The notes: generated by a model not told the origin, from the letters alone. A stretch of DNA of 53,142 nt from DATGKK01 sp035294725 (GCA_035294725.1 DATGKK010000092.1:1-53142); one strand, 5' to 3'; counted from the stretch's first letter, positions 1 to 7,862 are shown. Program-made: numbers and translations.

Positions 1-1
1 G

Positions 2-1075
2 TTCTCGACGACCGGCTGGATGATGTGGAACTACCTCGTCGGCGGCCTCCTCGCGGGGGCGGCGATCGTGCTCTACGACGGGAGCCCGGTCCATCCGGAC
101 CCCATGGCGCTCTGGCGCATGGCGGCGCGCGAGCAGGTGACCTACTTCGGCACGAGCGCCCCTTTCATCGAGAGCTGCCGCAAGCTCGGGCTGCGGCCCC
201 GCGAGGAGCCGGGCCTCGACCTTTCCGCCCTGAGGACGATCGGCTCCACGGGGGCTCCGCTCCCGCCCGAGGGCTTCGCCTGGGCCGCCCGCGAGGTCGC
301 CGACGACGTCCTCGTCGGCTCGGTCTCCGGGGGGACCGACGTCTGCACGGCCTTCCTCATCAGCTGCCCGTGGCTTCCCGTCCACGCCGGCGAGCTGCAG
401 TGCGCCGCCCTCGGCGCCCGCGTGGAGGCCTACAGCGAGGACGGCCATCCGGTCGTCGGCGAGGTGGGCGAGCTCGTCATCACGGCGCCGATGCCCTCGA
501 TGCCCGTGGCGCTCTTCGGCGACGAGAGCGGGCAGCGGCTGCACGAGGCGTACTTCGCGAGCTACCCAGGGCTCTGGCGGCACGGCGACTGGGTGAAGCG
601 CACGCCCCGGGGGAGCTACGTGGTCTACGGGCGCTCCGACGCCACCCTCAACCGGGGGGGAGTCCGGATGGGAACGGCGGAGTTCTACCGCGTCGTCGAG
701 GGGCTCCCCGAGGTCGCCGACGCCCTCGTGATCGACACGAGCGAGCTCGGCCGGGAGGGCGAGCTCATCCTCCTCGTCGTGCCGAGCGGCGCCGGCGGAC
801 ACGGCAGCGCCGGGGCGGCAGAGCCGGGCACGGCCGCGCTCGAGGCCTCGGTGCGCGCGGCCCTGCGGTCCCAGCTCTCACCGAGGCACGTGCCCGACCG
901 CGTCATCGCGGTCGAGGCCCTTCCCCGGACCCTGAACGGCAAGAAGGTGGAGGTGCCGCTCCGGCGGATCCTCCTCGGCACTCCGGTCGACGAGGCCGTC
1001 TCGCGTGACTCGCTCGCCGAGCCTGCCGCGCTCGACGCCGCCCTCGCCGCCCTCACCAGCGCCGGCCTGCTCTGA
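2..1075 (+). CDS. Acetoacetyl-CoA synthetase, C-terminal part (5' end outside window)
   Basis: Adenylate-forming enzyme that activates acetoacetate with ATP and CoA; cytosolic, ketone-body/PHB-type metabolism. The reading frame is open from base 2 and starts mid-protein with FSTTGWMMWNYLVGG, a hallmark of AACS rather than of acetyl-CoA synthetase. Further AACS-like stretches are YDGSPVHPD, GTSAPFIESCRK, SVSGGTDVCTAF, PSMPVALF and HGDWVKRTPRG. The hinge region (YGRSDATLNRGGVRMG) and the C-terminal lysine motif (LNGKKVEVPLRR) are intact, so the last about 357 residues of a roughly 650-residue enzyme are here and look functional. Followed by a 136-bp gap with the marR leader. The family call is strong; substrate is inferred from family. 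Confidence 0.9.
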   Translation, partial: FSTTGWMMWNYLVGGLLAGAAIVLYDGSPVHPDPMALWRMAAREQVTYFGTSAPFIESCRKLGLRPREEPGLDLSALRTIGSTGAPLPPEGFAWAAREVADDVLVGSVSGGTDVCTAFLISCPWLPVHAGELQCAALGARVEAYSEDGHPVVGEVGELVITAPMPSMPVALFGDESGQRLHEAYFASYPGLWRHGDWVKRTPRGSYVVYGRSDATLNRGGVRMGTAEFYRVVEGLPEVADALVIDTSELGREGELILLVVPSGAGGHGSAGAAEPGTAALEASVRAALRSQLSPRHVPDRVIAVEALPRTLNGKKVEVPLRRILLGTPVDEAVSRDSLAEPAALDAALAALTSAGLL

Positions 1076-1150
1076 GCCCACGGCTGACGAGCGGGGACCC
1101 CCCGCCGCCTCCGGTCGCGCCGCCCCCTTGCGGACGACCTCCCGGTGTGA

Positions 1151-1200
1151 GAATATTTCGATTGCTGAAACGTTCGACACACTTGATGTTCGGTAGGAGA
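1151..1200 (+). promoter_or_regulatory. AT-rich marR leader: candidate promoter, direct repeat and RBS
   Basis: About 50 bp of noticeably AT-richer sequence in otherwise GC-rich DNA. TTGCTG (1163-1168) is followed after 17 nt by GATGTT, a weak -35/-10 pair. GTTCG occurs twice (1172-1176 and 1188-1192), 16 bp apart centre to centre, a possible MarR half-site arrangement. TAGGAGA (1194-1200) is a good Shine-Dalgarno about 11 nt before the ATG at 1212. The promoter assignment is tentative; the ribosome site is clear. Confidence 0.4.
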
Positions 1201-1211
1201 AACACCACCCG

Positions 1212-1751
1212 ATGATGACGAGGACCGAAGGACCGCCCCGAACGAGCCCCGCGGCCGGTCGGGCGAGCGCCGGCGTGGAGCGCCAGCAGCTGCTCGAGCG
1301 CGTCTTTGCCCTCCAGCCGATCCTGCAGCGGCGCTTCAGCGACGAGCTCAGCAGGGAGCTCGACGACGAGCTCCATCACGTCACCATCCACCAGCTCGCG
1401 GCACTCCATCACCTGAGCGAAGGGGTCTGCTCGATGCGGGAGCTGGCCCGGACCCTCTCGATCAGCGAGAGCTCGGCCACCGCGGCCGCCGACCGGCTCG
1501 TGCGCGAGGGGCTCGTCGAGCGCCGCGCCGACCCGGCCGACCGCCGGCTCGTGCTGCTCGCGCTCACCGACGAGGGACGCGCCTTCGTCGAGCGAGTGCG
1601 GAGAGCCCGAGCCCTCAAGACCTCGCGGATGCTGAGCGTGTTGTCGGATCGCCAGCTCGCTCAGCTCGTCGAGATCTACGAGACCCTGCGCGACGCCCCC
1701 ACGAGGGCGACCAGCCACACCGACCACGAGACCGAGGGGGCACGGGCATGA
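1212..1751 (+). CDS. MarR-family transcriptional regulator
   Basis: DNA-binding winged-helix repressor of 179 residues. The core helix-turn-helix is CSMRELARTLSISESSATAA (about residues 74-93) followed by DRLVREGLVERRADPADRR, where the D-x-x-D-R-R wing signature of MarR proteins is exact. Residues 1-25 are a low-complexity extension. It has a good Shine-Dalgarno. Its stop overlaps the start of the DHA2 efflux pump by 4 bp (ATGA at 1748-1751), so the two are one transcript with coupled translation; by analogy with MarR/efflux pairs it probably represses its own operon and responds to a toxic compound. The ligand cannot be read from sequence. Confidence 0.9.
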   Translation: MMTRTEGPPRTSPAAGRASAGVERQQLLERVFALQPILQRRFSDELSRELDDELHHVTIHQLAALHHLSEGVCSMRELARTLSISESSATAAADRLVREGLVERRADPADRRLVLLALTDEGRAFVERVRRARALKTSRMLSVLSDRQLAQLVEIYETLRDAPTRATSHTDHETEGARA

Positions 1752-3493
1752 GGCGGAACGACGACGAGATGGAGCCAGGCGGCGGGGCGGCGACGGTCGT
1801 CGCCCCCTCGCCCGAGGTGGTCGCGGAGGTGCTCGCCACCGTTACCGCTCCTGGCGCCGAGGCGCCGGCCCACCACGACGACGTCGCCATGACCCACCGC
1901 CAGATCCTGACCGTCTTCTCGGGCCTCATGCTCGGGATGTTCCTCGCCGCCCTCGACCAGTCGGTCGTCGCCACCGCTCTGCCCACCATCGCGGGCGACT
2001 TCCACGGCCTCAACCGCCTCACCTGGGTCGTCACGGCCTACCTGCTCACCTCGACGGCGTCGGCGCCCCTCTACGGCAAGATCTCGGACCTCTACGGGCG
2101 GAAGAAGATCTTCCAGTTCGCCATCGTGCTGTTCCTCGCCGCCTCGGCACTGGCCGGCCTCAGCCAGAACATGAACGAGCTCATCGTCTTCCGCGGCCTG
2201 CAGGGGCTCGGCGCCGGCGGCTTGATGGTGCTCGCGATGTCGATCGTGGGCGACATCGTCCCGCCGGCCCAACGGGGCCGCTACCAGGGCTACTTCGGCG
2301 CCGTGTTCGGGGTGGCGAGCGTGGCGGGACCTCTCATCGGGGGGTTCCTCGTCCAGTCGATCTCGTGGAGATGGATCTTCTACATCAACCTTCCCCTCGG
2401 TGCCGCCGCCCTCGTGGTGACCACCTTCGTGCTGAAGGACCGGGGGGAGCGCCGCCGCCACAAGATCGACTACCTCGGGGCGCTCCTGCTCGTCTGCGGG
2501 GTCTGCTCGCTGCTGCTCGTGACCACTCTCGGCGGCTCCGCGAGCGGCTACGGCTACCCCTGGGGCTCCTGGCAGATCCTCACCATGATCGCGGCGGGGG
2601 TCACCCTCATCGCAGCGTTCGTGGTGCGGGAGATGAAGGCGCCCGAGCCGATCGTGCCGATGAACCTGTTCCGCAAGAGGGTCTTCACGGCCTCGAACGC
2701 CGCCGGCTTCATCATCGGCGTCGCCATGTTCGGCGCCATCATCTACCTGCCGGTCTATCTCCAGGTGGTGAAGGGCGTCTCGCCCACGATCTCCGGGCTC
2801 GAGCTCCTGCCGCTCATGGTCGGCCTGCTCGGAGCCTCGATCTGGAGCGGGCAGGTCATCACCCGTCGAGGGCGCTACAAGATCTTCCCGATCGTCGGCA
2901 CCGCGGTCACCACCGTCGCCATGGGGCTGCTCGCCCTGCTCAGCCCCACCACGAGCTACCTCGTGATCTCCGCCTTCCTCCTCCTGCTCGGCATCGGCAT
3001 GGGGCTCGTCATGCAGGTGCTCGTGCTGGCGGTCCAGAACGGCGTCGACTACAAGGACCTCGGCACGGCGACCTCGCTCAGCAACTTCTTCCGCTCCCTC
3101 GGCGGCGCCTTCGGGACGGCCATCCTCGGCGCAGTGCTGACCGACCGGCTCGACGGCAACCTGTTCGCCGCCCTCCCGGGGCCGGCACGGCCCCACATCA
3201 AGCAGATCAGCCAGCTGATCGTCGGCAGCCCGAAGGACCTGAAGCTGCTGCCGGCCCCGATCCACGCCGCCGCGGTGCAGGCCTACGTGCACTCGATCGA
3301 CACCGTCTTCATCGTGGCGACGCCGATCGTGGCCCTCGCGTTCATCTGCGCCCTGCTCCTGCCCGAGATCAAGCTCCGGGCGACGGTCCGCACGAGGTCG
3401 CACGGCGGCCCCGGCGACCCGCAGGCCGACGGGAACGGAGCCGGCGAGAGCGCCCATGAGCTGGCAGGAGCGGCCGAGGCCCTGATGATCTGA
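1748..3493 (+). CDS. DHA2-family MFS drug efflux transporter (EmrB/QacA type)
   Basis: Proton-driven multidrug exporter of 581 residues, the usual length for 14-TM DHA2 proteins. Characteristic segments: LDQSVVATALPTI in TM1 (motif D1), YGKISDLYGRKKIF (motif A loop between TM2 and TM3), FRGLQGLGAGGL (motif B) and VASVAGPLIGGF (motif C of antiporters). Residues 1-50 are a cytoplasmic extension before the first membrane segment and the C-terminal 40 residues are polar. Starts inside the end of marR (ATGA overlap), so it is the likely target of that regulator. Substrate unknown; export is inferred from motif C. Confidence 0.92.
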   Translation: MRRNDDEMEPGGGAATVVAPSPEVVAEVLATVTAPGAEAPAHHDDVAMTHRQILTVFSGLMLGMFLAALDQSVVATALPTIAGDFHGLNRLTWVVTAYLLTSTASAPLYGKISDLYGRKKIFQFAIVLFLAASALAGLSQNMNELIVFRGLQGLGAGGLMVLAMSIVGDIVPPAQRGRYQGYFGAVFGVASVAGPLIGGFLVQSISWRWIFYINLPLGAAALVVTTFVLKDRGERRRHKIDYLGALLLVCGVCSLLLVTTLGGSASGYGYPWGSWQILTMIAAGVTLIAAFVVREMKAPEPIVPMNLFRKRVFTASNAAGFIIGVAMFGAIIYLPVYLQVVKGVSPTISGLELLPLMVGLLGASIWSGQVITRRGRYKIFPIVGTAVTTVAMGLLALLSPTTSYLVISAFLLLLGIGMGLVMQVLVLAVQNGVDYKDLGTATSLSNFFRSLGGAFGTAILGAVLTDRLDGNLFAALPGPARPHIKQISQLIVGSPKDLKLLPAPIHAAAVQAYVHSIDTVFIVATPIVALAFICALLLPEIKLRATVRTRSHGGPGDPQADGNGAGESAHELAGAAEALMI

Positions 3494-3509
3494 GGGGCCG
3501 CATCCCGCG

Positions 3510-3515
3510 TACCCT
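3510..3515 (+). promoter_or_regulatory. Candidate leaderless promoter -10 (TACCCT)
   Basis: TACCCT ends 7 nt before the ATG at 3523, placing the expected transcription start on the start codon; there is no Shine-Dalgarno in the gap. Lies 17 bp after the stop of the efflux gene, so the fusion gene downstream has its own promoter. Confidence 0.5.
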
Positions 3516-3522
3516 TGGACCC

Positions 3523-4590
3523 ATGACCTCCCCGACGCCGGAGTTCTCCGCGCCGCCCAGGTCGTGGCGAACCTGGCCGGCATGGGCCCGTGCCACCCCA
3601 GGCGGCAGCCGTCTGCCGCTTCGCGCCTTTCTCGGCGTCACCTTCTGCGTGGCAGGGCTTCAAAAGCTCGCGAACCCCGCCTTCTTCCGCTCCTCTGACC
3701 CCTCTGGCATCGAGGCGCAGATGAAGCTCGCCGAGGCGACCTCCCCCCTCTCCCCCCTGCTCGGCGCCGCCCTCCACGTCGCCGCGCTCATCGGGGTCGT
3801 CATCGCCTTCGGCGAGCTCGCCGTCGGCGCCGGGACCCTCCTCGGCCTGAAGAGCCGGGTTGCGGCAGGTGGCGGCATGCTGCTCTCGCTCAGCTTCTTC
3901 CTCACGGTGAGCTGGAGCACCTCGCCCTACTACTACGGCGCCGACATCGTCTTTCTCTTCGCGTGGACACCCTTTGTCCTCTCGGGCGCGGGGGCCTTCT
4001 CCCTCGACGCCTACCTGGCCGGGAGGGTGAGGCGGGCAGCCGCGAGCTCCGGCGAGGCGCCGTCGAGCGACTCCGCCGAGCGCGACGCCGAGGCGGCACG
4101 GCGGCAGGAGCTCGCCCGGAGGACGGTCATCGGCCGCCTCGGAGCCTCAGGGGTCGTGAGCGCCATCGTCGTCGCCCTCGGCGGCATCGTCGCCCTCATC
4201 GGCCGGGCAGCGAGCACGCCGGGCGAGGACTTCGCCGCGATCCCCGGCGCTCGCCCCGCTGCCCGCTCGGCGGGAACGGGCAGCGGCTCGAGCCGAAAGA
4301 TCGGCCTCGCGTCGGAGGTCCCCGTCGGACAGGCGGCCCCGTTCACCTTCGACAGCCTCCCGGCCTACGTCGTGCGACCCTCGCCCGACGAGTTCCTCGG
4401 CTTCAGCCGGATCTGCACCCACGAGGGCTGCACGGTCAATTACGTCCACTCGGTGCAGGAGTTCCAGTGCCCCTGCCACGGCTCGCTCTACTCGGCCCTT
4501 ACCGGCGAGGTCCTGAGGGGGCCGGCCCCCCGGCCGCTCCCGAGGATCCCGATCCGCGAGGGACCGGGCGGCGAGCTGATCGCGGACTGA
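3523..4590 (+). CDS. DoxX-like membrane domain fused to Rieske [2Fe-2S] domain
   Basis: 355-residue fusion. Residues about 25-165 form a four-helix DoxX/DoxD-like membrane domain (FLGVTFCVAGLQKL, LLGAALHVAALIGV, SFFLTVSWSTSPYYYG). A charged linker (about 170-200) leads to another hydrophobic helix (about 205-228) and then a Rieske domain with both cluster-binding boxes intact: CTHEGC near residue 298 and CPCHGS near 316, followed by GPAPRPLP. Likely a membrane-anchored electron-transfer protein with the Fe-S domain outside the membrane. DoxX proteins are linked to thiosulfate/quinone or thiol redox chemistry; the actual partner is unknown. Single gene with its own promoter, between an efflux operon and tetR. 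Family assignment is firm, role is inference. Confidence 0.85.
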   Translation: MTSPTPEFSAPPRSWRTWPAWARATPGGSRLPLRAFLGVTFCVAGLQKLANPAFFRSSDPSGIEAQMKLAEATSPLSPLLGAALHVAALIGVVIAFGELAVGAGTLLGLKSRVAAGGGMLLSLSFFLTVSWSTSPYYYGADIVFLFAWTPFVLSGAGAFSLDAYLAGRVRRAAASSGEAPSSDSAERDAEAARRQELARRTVIGRLGASGVVSAIVVALGGIVALIGRAASTPGEDFAAIPGARPAARSAGTGSGSSRKIGLASEVPVGQAAPFTFDSLPAYVVRPSPDEFLGFSRICTHEGCTVNYVHSVQEFQCPCHGSLYSALTGEVLRGPAPRPLPRIPIREGPGGELIAD

Positions 4591-4605
4591 CCGCGCCGGC
4601 AACAT

Positions 4606-4618
4606 CTGTCAGGCAGAC
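4606..4618. promoter_or_regulatory. Candidate TetR operator 1 (pentamer pair CTGTC-AGG-CAGAC)
   Basis: Pentamers CTGTC and CAGAC separated by 3 bp lie about 40 bp upstream of the tetR -10 hexamer. The same two pentamers with the same 3-bp spacing, in the everted arrangement (GACAG-CTT-GTCTG), occur at 5424-5436 in front of the dehalogenase. Such a pair flanking a tetR gene suggests operators, but the sites are short and no footprint data exist. Confidence 0.35.
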
Positions 4619-4653
4619 GGCGGTTTCTGGAACGAGGGCTGCCCGAGTACCGC

Positions 4654-4659
4654 TACAAT
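4654..4659 (+). promoter_or_regulatory. tetR -10 hexamer (TACAAT)
   Basis: TACAAT is close to the -10 consensus and stands out in GC-rich surroundings. It lies 15 nt before the GTG at 4675, which would give a leader of about 9 nt. No recognisable -35. Confidence 0.45.
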
Positions 4660-4674
4660 CCGCACGCGGCTGGG

Positions 4675-5370
4675 GTGGTATCCAGCCCTGACAAGGGGGT
4701 GATCCCTACGCCTGCTGCCAACGCCGGCTTCCTCTTCGACGAAGGGGACGGCGAAGAGACCTTCGACGGGCGCCGGCTCCGGGCGGCGCGCAATCGGGAC
4801 GCCGTCGTGGCCGCCGTCCTCTCCATCATCCGCGAGCAGGGCGGGGGGCCGATCCCCGGGGCCGCCGAGGTCGCGGACCGCGCCGGAGTCTCCGAGCGCA
4901 CCGTCTTCCGGCACTTCGCCGACCTCGACTCGCTGTTCCTCGCGGCCGCCTCCCAGCAGCGGCCGGTGCTCGCCGGCTACCTCGCGCAGCGCCCCGACAT
5001 GAAAGAGCTCGAGAAGCGGATCGCCTCCGTCGTCCGCCTCCGCTCCCGCATGTTCGAGGAGATCGGCCCCATCCGCCGAGTGGCGATGCGCTTCGCCGAG
5101 CGTCACGGCTCTGTCGCCCGTATTGTCAACGAGGCCAACCGTGCTGGCCGCCAGCAGCTCGCCGAGGTGTTCGCGCCGGAGCTCGCGCAGGCCGGCCGCG
5201 CGAAGAGCCTCGTGCTCGACCAGCTCGAGATCGCCACCAGCTGGGGCACCTGGGAGACGGTCCGCCTCGAGCTCCAGGGCGGTCCGGAGAAGGCCCGCAA
5301 GCTGATGAGCACGATGATGACGACCCTCCTCGCCTCCTACGCCCGGCCGGCGCGAGGAAGCCGCCGCTGA
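4675..5370 (+). CDS. TetR/AcrR-family transcriptional regulator
   Basis: One-component repressor of 231 residues. N-terminal DNA-binding domain at about residues 38-87: VVAAVLSIIREQGG, then helix-turn-helix GAAEVADRAGVSERTVFRHF and the linker residues DLDSLFLAA. The remaining residues are the helical ligand-binding/dimer domain, not similar enough to name a ligand. GTG at 4675 is the first start after the TACAAT hexamer; a second in-frame GTG at 4699 directly follows AAGGGGG, too close to be a normal ribosome site. Paired pentamer sites in front of this gene and in front of the dehalogenase downstream suggest that it controls both. That link is inference. Confidence 0.88.
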   Translation: MVSSPDKGVIPTPAANAGFLFDEGDGEETFDGRRLRAARNRDAVVAAVLSIIREQGGGPIPGAAEVADRAGVSERTVFRHFADLDSLFLAAASQQRPVLAGYLAQRPDMKELEKRIASVVRLRSRMFEEIGPIRRVAMRFAERHGSVARIVNEANRAGRQQLAEVFAPELAQAGRAKSLVLDQLEIATSWGTWETVRLELQGGPEKARKLMSTMMTTLLASYARPARGSRR

Positions 5371-5423
5371 CCTGCGGGACGAGCGGCCGGAGCCCTGGCC
5401 TGCGCCGGGACCGGCGCGAAAGT

Positions 5424-5436
5424 GACAGCTTGTCTG
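5424..5436. promoter_or_regulatory. Candidate TetR operator 2 (GACAG-CTT-GTCTG)
   Basis: Everted copy of the pentamer pair at 4606-4618, about 115 bp before the dehalogenase start. Both sites also share the 7-mer GTCTGCC when read in the same sense. Supports a shared regulator but could be coincidence at this length. Confidence 0.33.
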
Positions 5437-5548
5437 CCGGCTCGTTGGCGCCTGGCGAGGCTCGGCGCGAACGCCGGGCCCGGCGCCGAGAGCCGGGTGG
5501 TAACTAGGAGAGGGCCTCCTCGCGGGCCCGGATGGCAAAGGAGCGGCC

Positions 5549-6475
5549 ATGGACATGCGCAGGACGCCCGACGAGCGATTCGTCGGTCTCCCGGGCTACC
5601 CCTTCGAGGCGAACTATGCCCTCGTCGACGCGGGAGACGGGAGCGGCGACACGATCCGGGTCCACTACCTCGACGAGGGCCCCCGCGAGGGCGAGGTCGT
5701 CGTCCTCCTCCACGGCGAGCCCTCCTGGAGCTACCTCTACCGGCACATGATCCCGGTGCTCACAGGTGCCGGACTGCGTTGCGTGGCCCCGGACCTCGTC
5801 GGCTTCGGCAAGTCGGACAAGCCGACGCCGCGCACCGAGTACACCTATGCCCGGCACGTCGAGTGGATGAGGGCACTGCTGTTCGACGAGCTCGCCCTCA
5901 CGGGGGTCACCCTCGTCTGCCAGGACTGGGGCGGCCTCATCGGCCTCCGTCTCCTCGGGGAGCACGACGACCGCTTCGCCCGCGTGGTGGCGGCCAACAC
6001 GGGGCTGCCGACCGGCGACTCGAGGACCACCGACGCCTTCACGGCCTGGCAGCGCTTCAGCCAGGAGGTCCCGGAGCTCCCGGTCGGCCGGATCGTGAAC
6101 GGCGGCTGCACGACCGACCTGCCCTCCGAGGTGGTGGCGGCCTACGACGCGCCGTTCCCCTCCGAGGAGTACAAGGAAGGCGCGCGCCAGTTCCCGATCC
6201 TCGTCCCGACCCGTCCGGACGACCCCGCCTCCCAAGCGAACAGGGCCTGCTGGGAGGTCCTCGAGCGCTTCGAGCGGCCCTTTTTGTGCGCCTTCTCCGA
6301 CTCCGACCCGATCACGAAGGGGGGTGAGCGGGCCTTCCTCGAGAAAGTGCCGGGCACCGGCGGCCTTGAGCACCGGACCATCGCGGGAGCGGGGCACTTC
6401 CTCCAGGAGGACCGCGGCCCCGAGCTGGCTCAGGTCGTGGTGGACCTCATCCGGGCGACCCCGCCCGGATGGTAG
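5549..6475 (+). CDS. Haloalkane dehalogenase-like alpha/beta hydrolase (HLD-I, DhlA-like)
   Basis: 308-residue hydrolase predicted to cleave carbon-halogen bonds, giving an alcohol and halide. Read against DhlA, the match runs along the chain: HGEPSWSYLYRHMIPV (oxyanion region, residues about 55-70), PDLVGFGKSDKP, nucleophile Asp126 in QDWGG with the halide-binding Trp127, second halide-site Trp167 in FTAWQRF, acid Asp251 or 253 in FSDSDP, and His283 in GAGHFLQED. So the full catalytic set of subfamily I is visible. Start at 5549 has AAGGAG 7 nt upstream. Follows tetR after 178 bp. Its last 29 bp overlap the convergent IPP isomerase. True substrate unknown; some family members act as other hydrolases. 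Confidence 0.87.
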   Translation: MDMRRTPDERFVGLPGYPFEANYALVDAGDGSGDTIRVHYLDEGPREGEVVVLLHGEPSWSYLYRHMIPVLTGAGLRCVAPDLVGFGKSDKPTPRTEYTYARHVEWMRALLFDELALTGVTLVCQDWGGLIGLRLLGEHDDRFARVVAANTGLPTGDSRTTDAFTAWQRFSQEVPELPVGRIVNGGCTTDLPSEVVAAYDAPFPSEEYKEGARQFPILVPTRPDDPASQANRACWEVLERFERPFLCAFSDSDPITKGGERAFLEKVPGTGGLEHRTIAGAGHFLQEDRGPELAQVVVDLIRATPPGW

Positions 6476-6995
6476 GCCATGCCCGGCGGGCCCGGGCGAG
6501 CCCCTCGGCGAACCACGGCGCGAAGCCCTCGGCGCTGCCCGCTCCCTCGACGCTCGAGGGGTCGACGAGCCGCCACTGCTCCACCTCCTCCGGGTCGGGC
6601 TGCGGCAGGGCTCCGGGGGGGAGCTCGCCGACGACGACATGGTCGAGCTCGTGCTCGACGAGCCCGCTCACCGGGTCGACCGCCCGGTAGACGAACTCGC
6701 CCGCCTCCGCGAGGGCGACCTCGAGGCCGAGCTCCTCTCTCACCCGGCGCACGGCGGAGGCGAGAAGGTCCTCCCCGGGCTCGGGGTGGGAGCAGCAGGC
6801 GTTCGCCCAGACGCCGGGGAAGTGGTACTTGGCGCTCGCCCGGCGCTGGACGAGCAGGCGGCCGTCGGAGGTGAAGAGAAAGGCCGAGAAGGCGAGATGG
6901 AGCCTGCCCGGCGGCTCGTGGGCAACTCGCTTCTCGCACGGCGCGATCTCGGACCCGTCGGGATCGACGAGCACCACCTGGCGCCGCTCGGCCAC
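6447..6995 (-). CDS. idi: Isopentenyl-diphosphate delta-isomerase, type 1 (Nudix fold)
   Basis: Interconverts isopentenyl and dimethylallyl diphosphate for isoprenoid synthesis (quinone tails, carotenoids, carrier lipids). 182 residues, normal for bacterial type 1 enzymes. Visible: KRVAHEPPGRLHLAFSAFLF, then VQRRASAKYHFPGVWANACC with catalytic Cys and SHPEP, the Nudix helix VRRVREELGLEV, and FVYRAVDP...EHELDHVV with the metal/acid residues. GTG at 6995 is chosen because GGAGGAAGGA precedes it by about 7 nt; a longer open frame upstream has no homology. Convergent with, and overlapping by 29 bp, the dehalogenase gene. Confidence 0.93.
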   Translation of the reverse strand: MAERRQVVLVDPDGSEIAPCEKRVAHEPPGRLHLAFSAFLFTSDGRLLVQRRASAKYHFPGVWANACCSHPEPGEDLLASAVRRVREELGLEVALAEAGEFVYRAVDPVSGLVEHELDHVVVGELPPGALPQPDPEEVEQWRLVDPSSVEGAGSAEGFAPWFAEGLARARRAWPTIRAGSPG

Positions 6996-7057
6996 GCTCG
7001 GTCCTTCCTCCGTCCTCGCCGGACCCGCCCGGGCGGGATCCTCCCGCACCTGCGTGG

Positions 7058-7081
7058 CGATCGTAGCGAGGGCGGTACCGT
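7058..7081. promoter_or_regulatory. Candidate divergent -10 hexamers (idi and SCO6745 gene)
   Basis: In the 144-bp divergent gap, TACGAT on the minus strand (complement of 7060-7065) faces idi and TACCGT on the plus strand (7076-7081) faces the SCO6745-family gene. Both would give leaders of roughly 50-60 nt with the Shine-Dalgarno sites seen. Low support beyond the hexamers. Confidence 0.25.
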
Positions 7082-7139
7082 CGGGTCCGCGAACGAACCG
7101 GGCCGGCGCCCGCCGGCCGGAGGGAGAAAAGGGGCGAGC

Positions 7140-7862
7140 GTGCTCGACGATCTCGCAGAACGGCTGGCCACGCCCGTGGTCGACCTGCCGTCGAACTTCA
7201 TGCTCGACCCGGCGACCTACGAGCGCGGCACGGAGCTCGGCTTCGACGGGCTGGACTTCTACGTCTGCGGGCGGGCCGGCGCGCTCGGCGAGGTCGATGC
7301 CGGTGTCGTCGCCGCCGCCATCGTCTTTTTCAACCCCGCCATGATCCGTGAGCGCTGGGAGCGGGGGCGGGCCGTCATGGCGCCGCTCGAGGCCGCCGCC
7401 GCCTTCGCCGGCTGCCTCGAGAGCTGGAGCGACGGGCACCTCGAGGAGAGCCCCGACCACGCCCGCCTCGCCGAGCTCCTCGGGAGGGTCCTCACGAACG
7501 CCAACCCGGCGGGGGCCCCGCTGTTCGCGGCCTGGCTCGCGATGCCCGAGCCGGCCGAGCCGGCCGCGCTCATGATGCACCGCCTCTACCTCCTACGGGA
7601 GCTGCGCGGGGCCATGCACGGCTGCGCCGTCCTCGCGGCGGGGCTCGACCCCCTCGTCGCCCTCCTCATCAGGACGCCCTTCATGGCGCCGATCTTCGGC
7701 TGGACCGAGCCGTACCCGGAGGTCGACCTCGCCCGGGAGGCCTGGGAGGGGGCCGAGGCGGCGACGAACCAGGCGGTCGGGCGGATGCTGAAGGTGCTCC
7801 CGGACCGAGACCGCGAGGAGCTCGCGGAGCTGCTCGAGCAGGTCCACGCCGGCGTCCACTGA
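7140..7862 (+). CDS. SCO6745-family protein
   Basis: 240-residue actinobacterial protein of unknown biochemical function. The N-terminal half has the pattern of the SCO6745 family: a short helix, LGFDGLDFYVCGRAGALGEV, then AAAIVFFNPAMIRERWE (usually F-x-N-F-N-P in the family). The rest is helical with VLTNANPAGAPLFAAW and a MHRLYLLRELRGAMHG stretch near residue 145; no catalytic motif is evident. GTG at 7140 is chosen because purine-rich GGAGGGAGAAAAGGGG precedes it and homology begins at once; the frame is open much further upstream over idi but that part has no protein character. Divergent from idi. A hairpin follows the stop. Confidence 0.72.
   Translation: MLDDLAERLATPVVDLPSNFMLDPATYERGTELGFDGLDFYVCGRAGALGEVDAGVVAAAIVFFNPAMIRERWERGRAVMAPLEAAAAFAGCLESWSDGHLEESPDHARLAELLGRVLTNANPAGAPLFAAWLAMPEPAEPAALMMHRLYLLRELRGAMHGCAVLAAGLDPLVALLIRTPFMAPIFGWTEPYPEVDLAREAWEGAEAATNQAVGRMLKVLPDRDREELAELLEQVHAGVH

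Noticed and set aside
1676..3583. Minus-strand frame of 635 codons opposite the efflux pump
   Set aside because: Charged, repetitive composition typical of antisense frames in GC-rich genes; the plus strand has clear DHA2 motifs.
6324..7139. N-terminal extension of the SCO6745-family frame
   Set aside because: Overlies idi on the opposite strand and shows no family similarity; a Shine-Dalgarno and homology begin at 7140.
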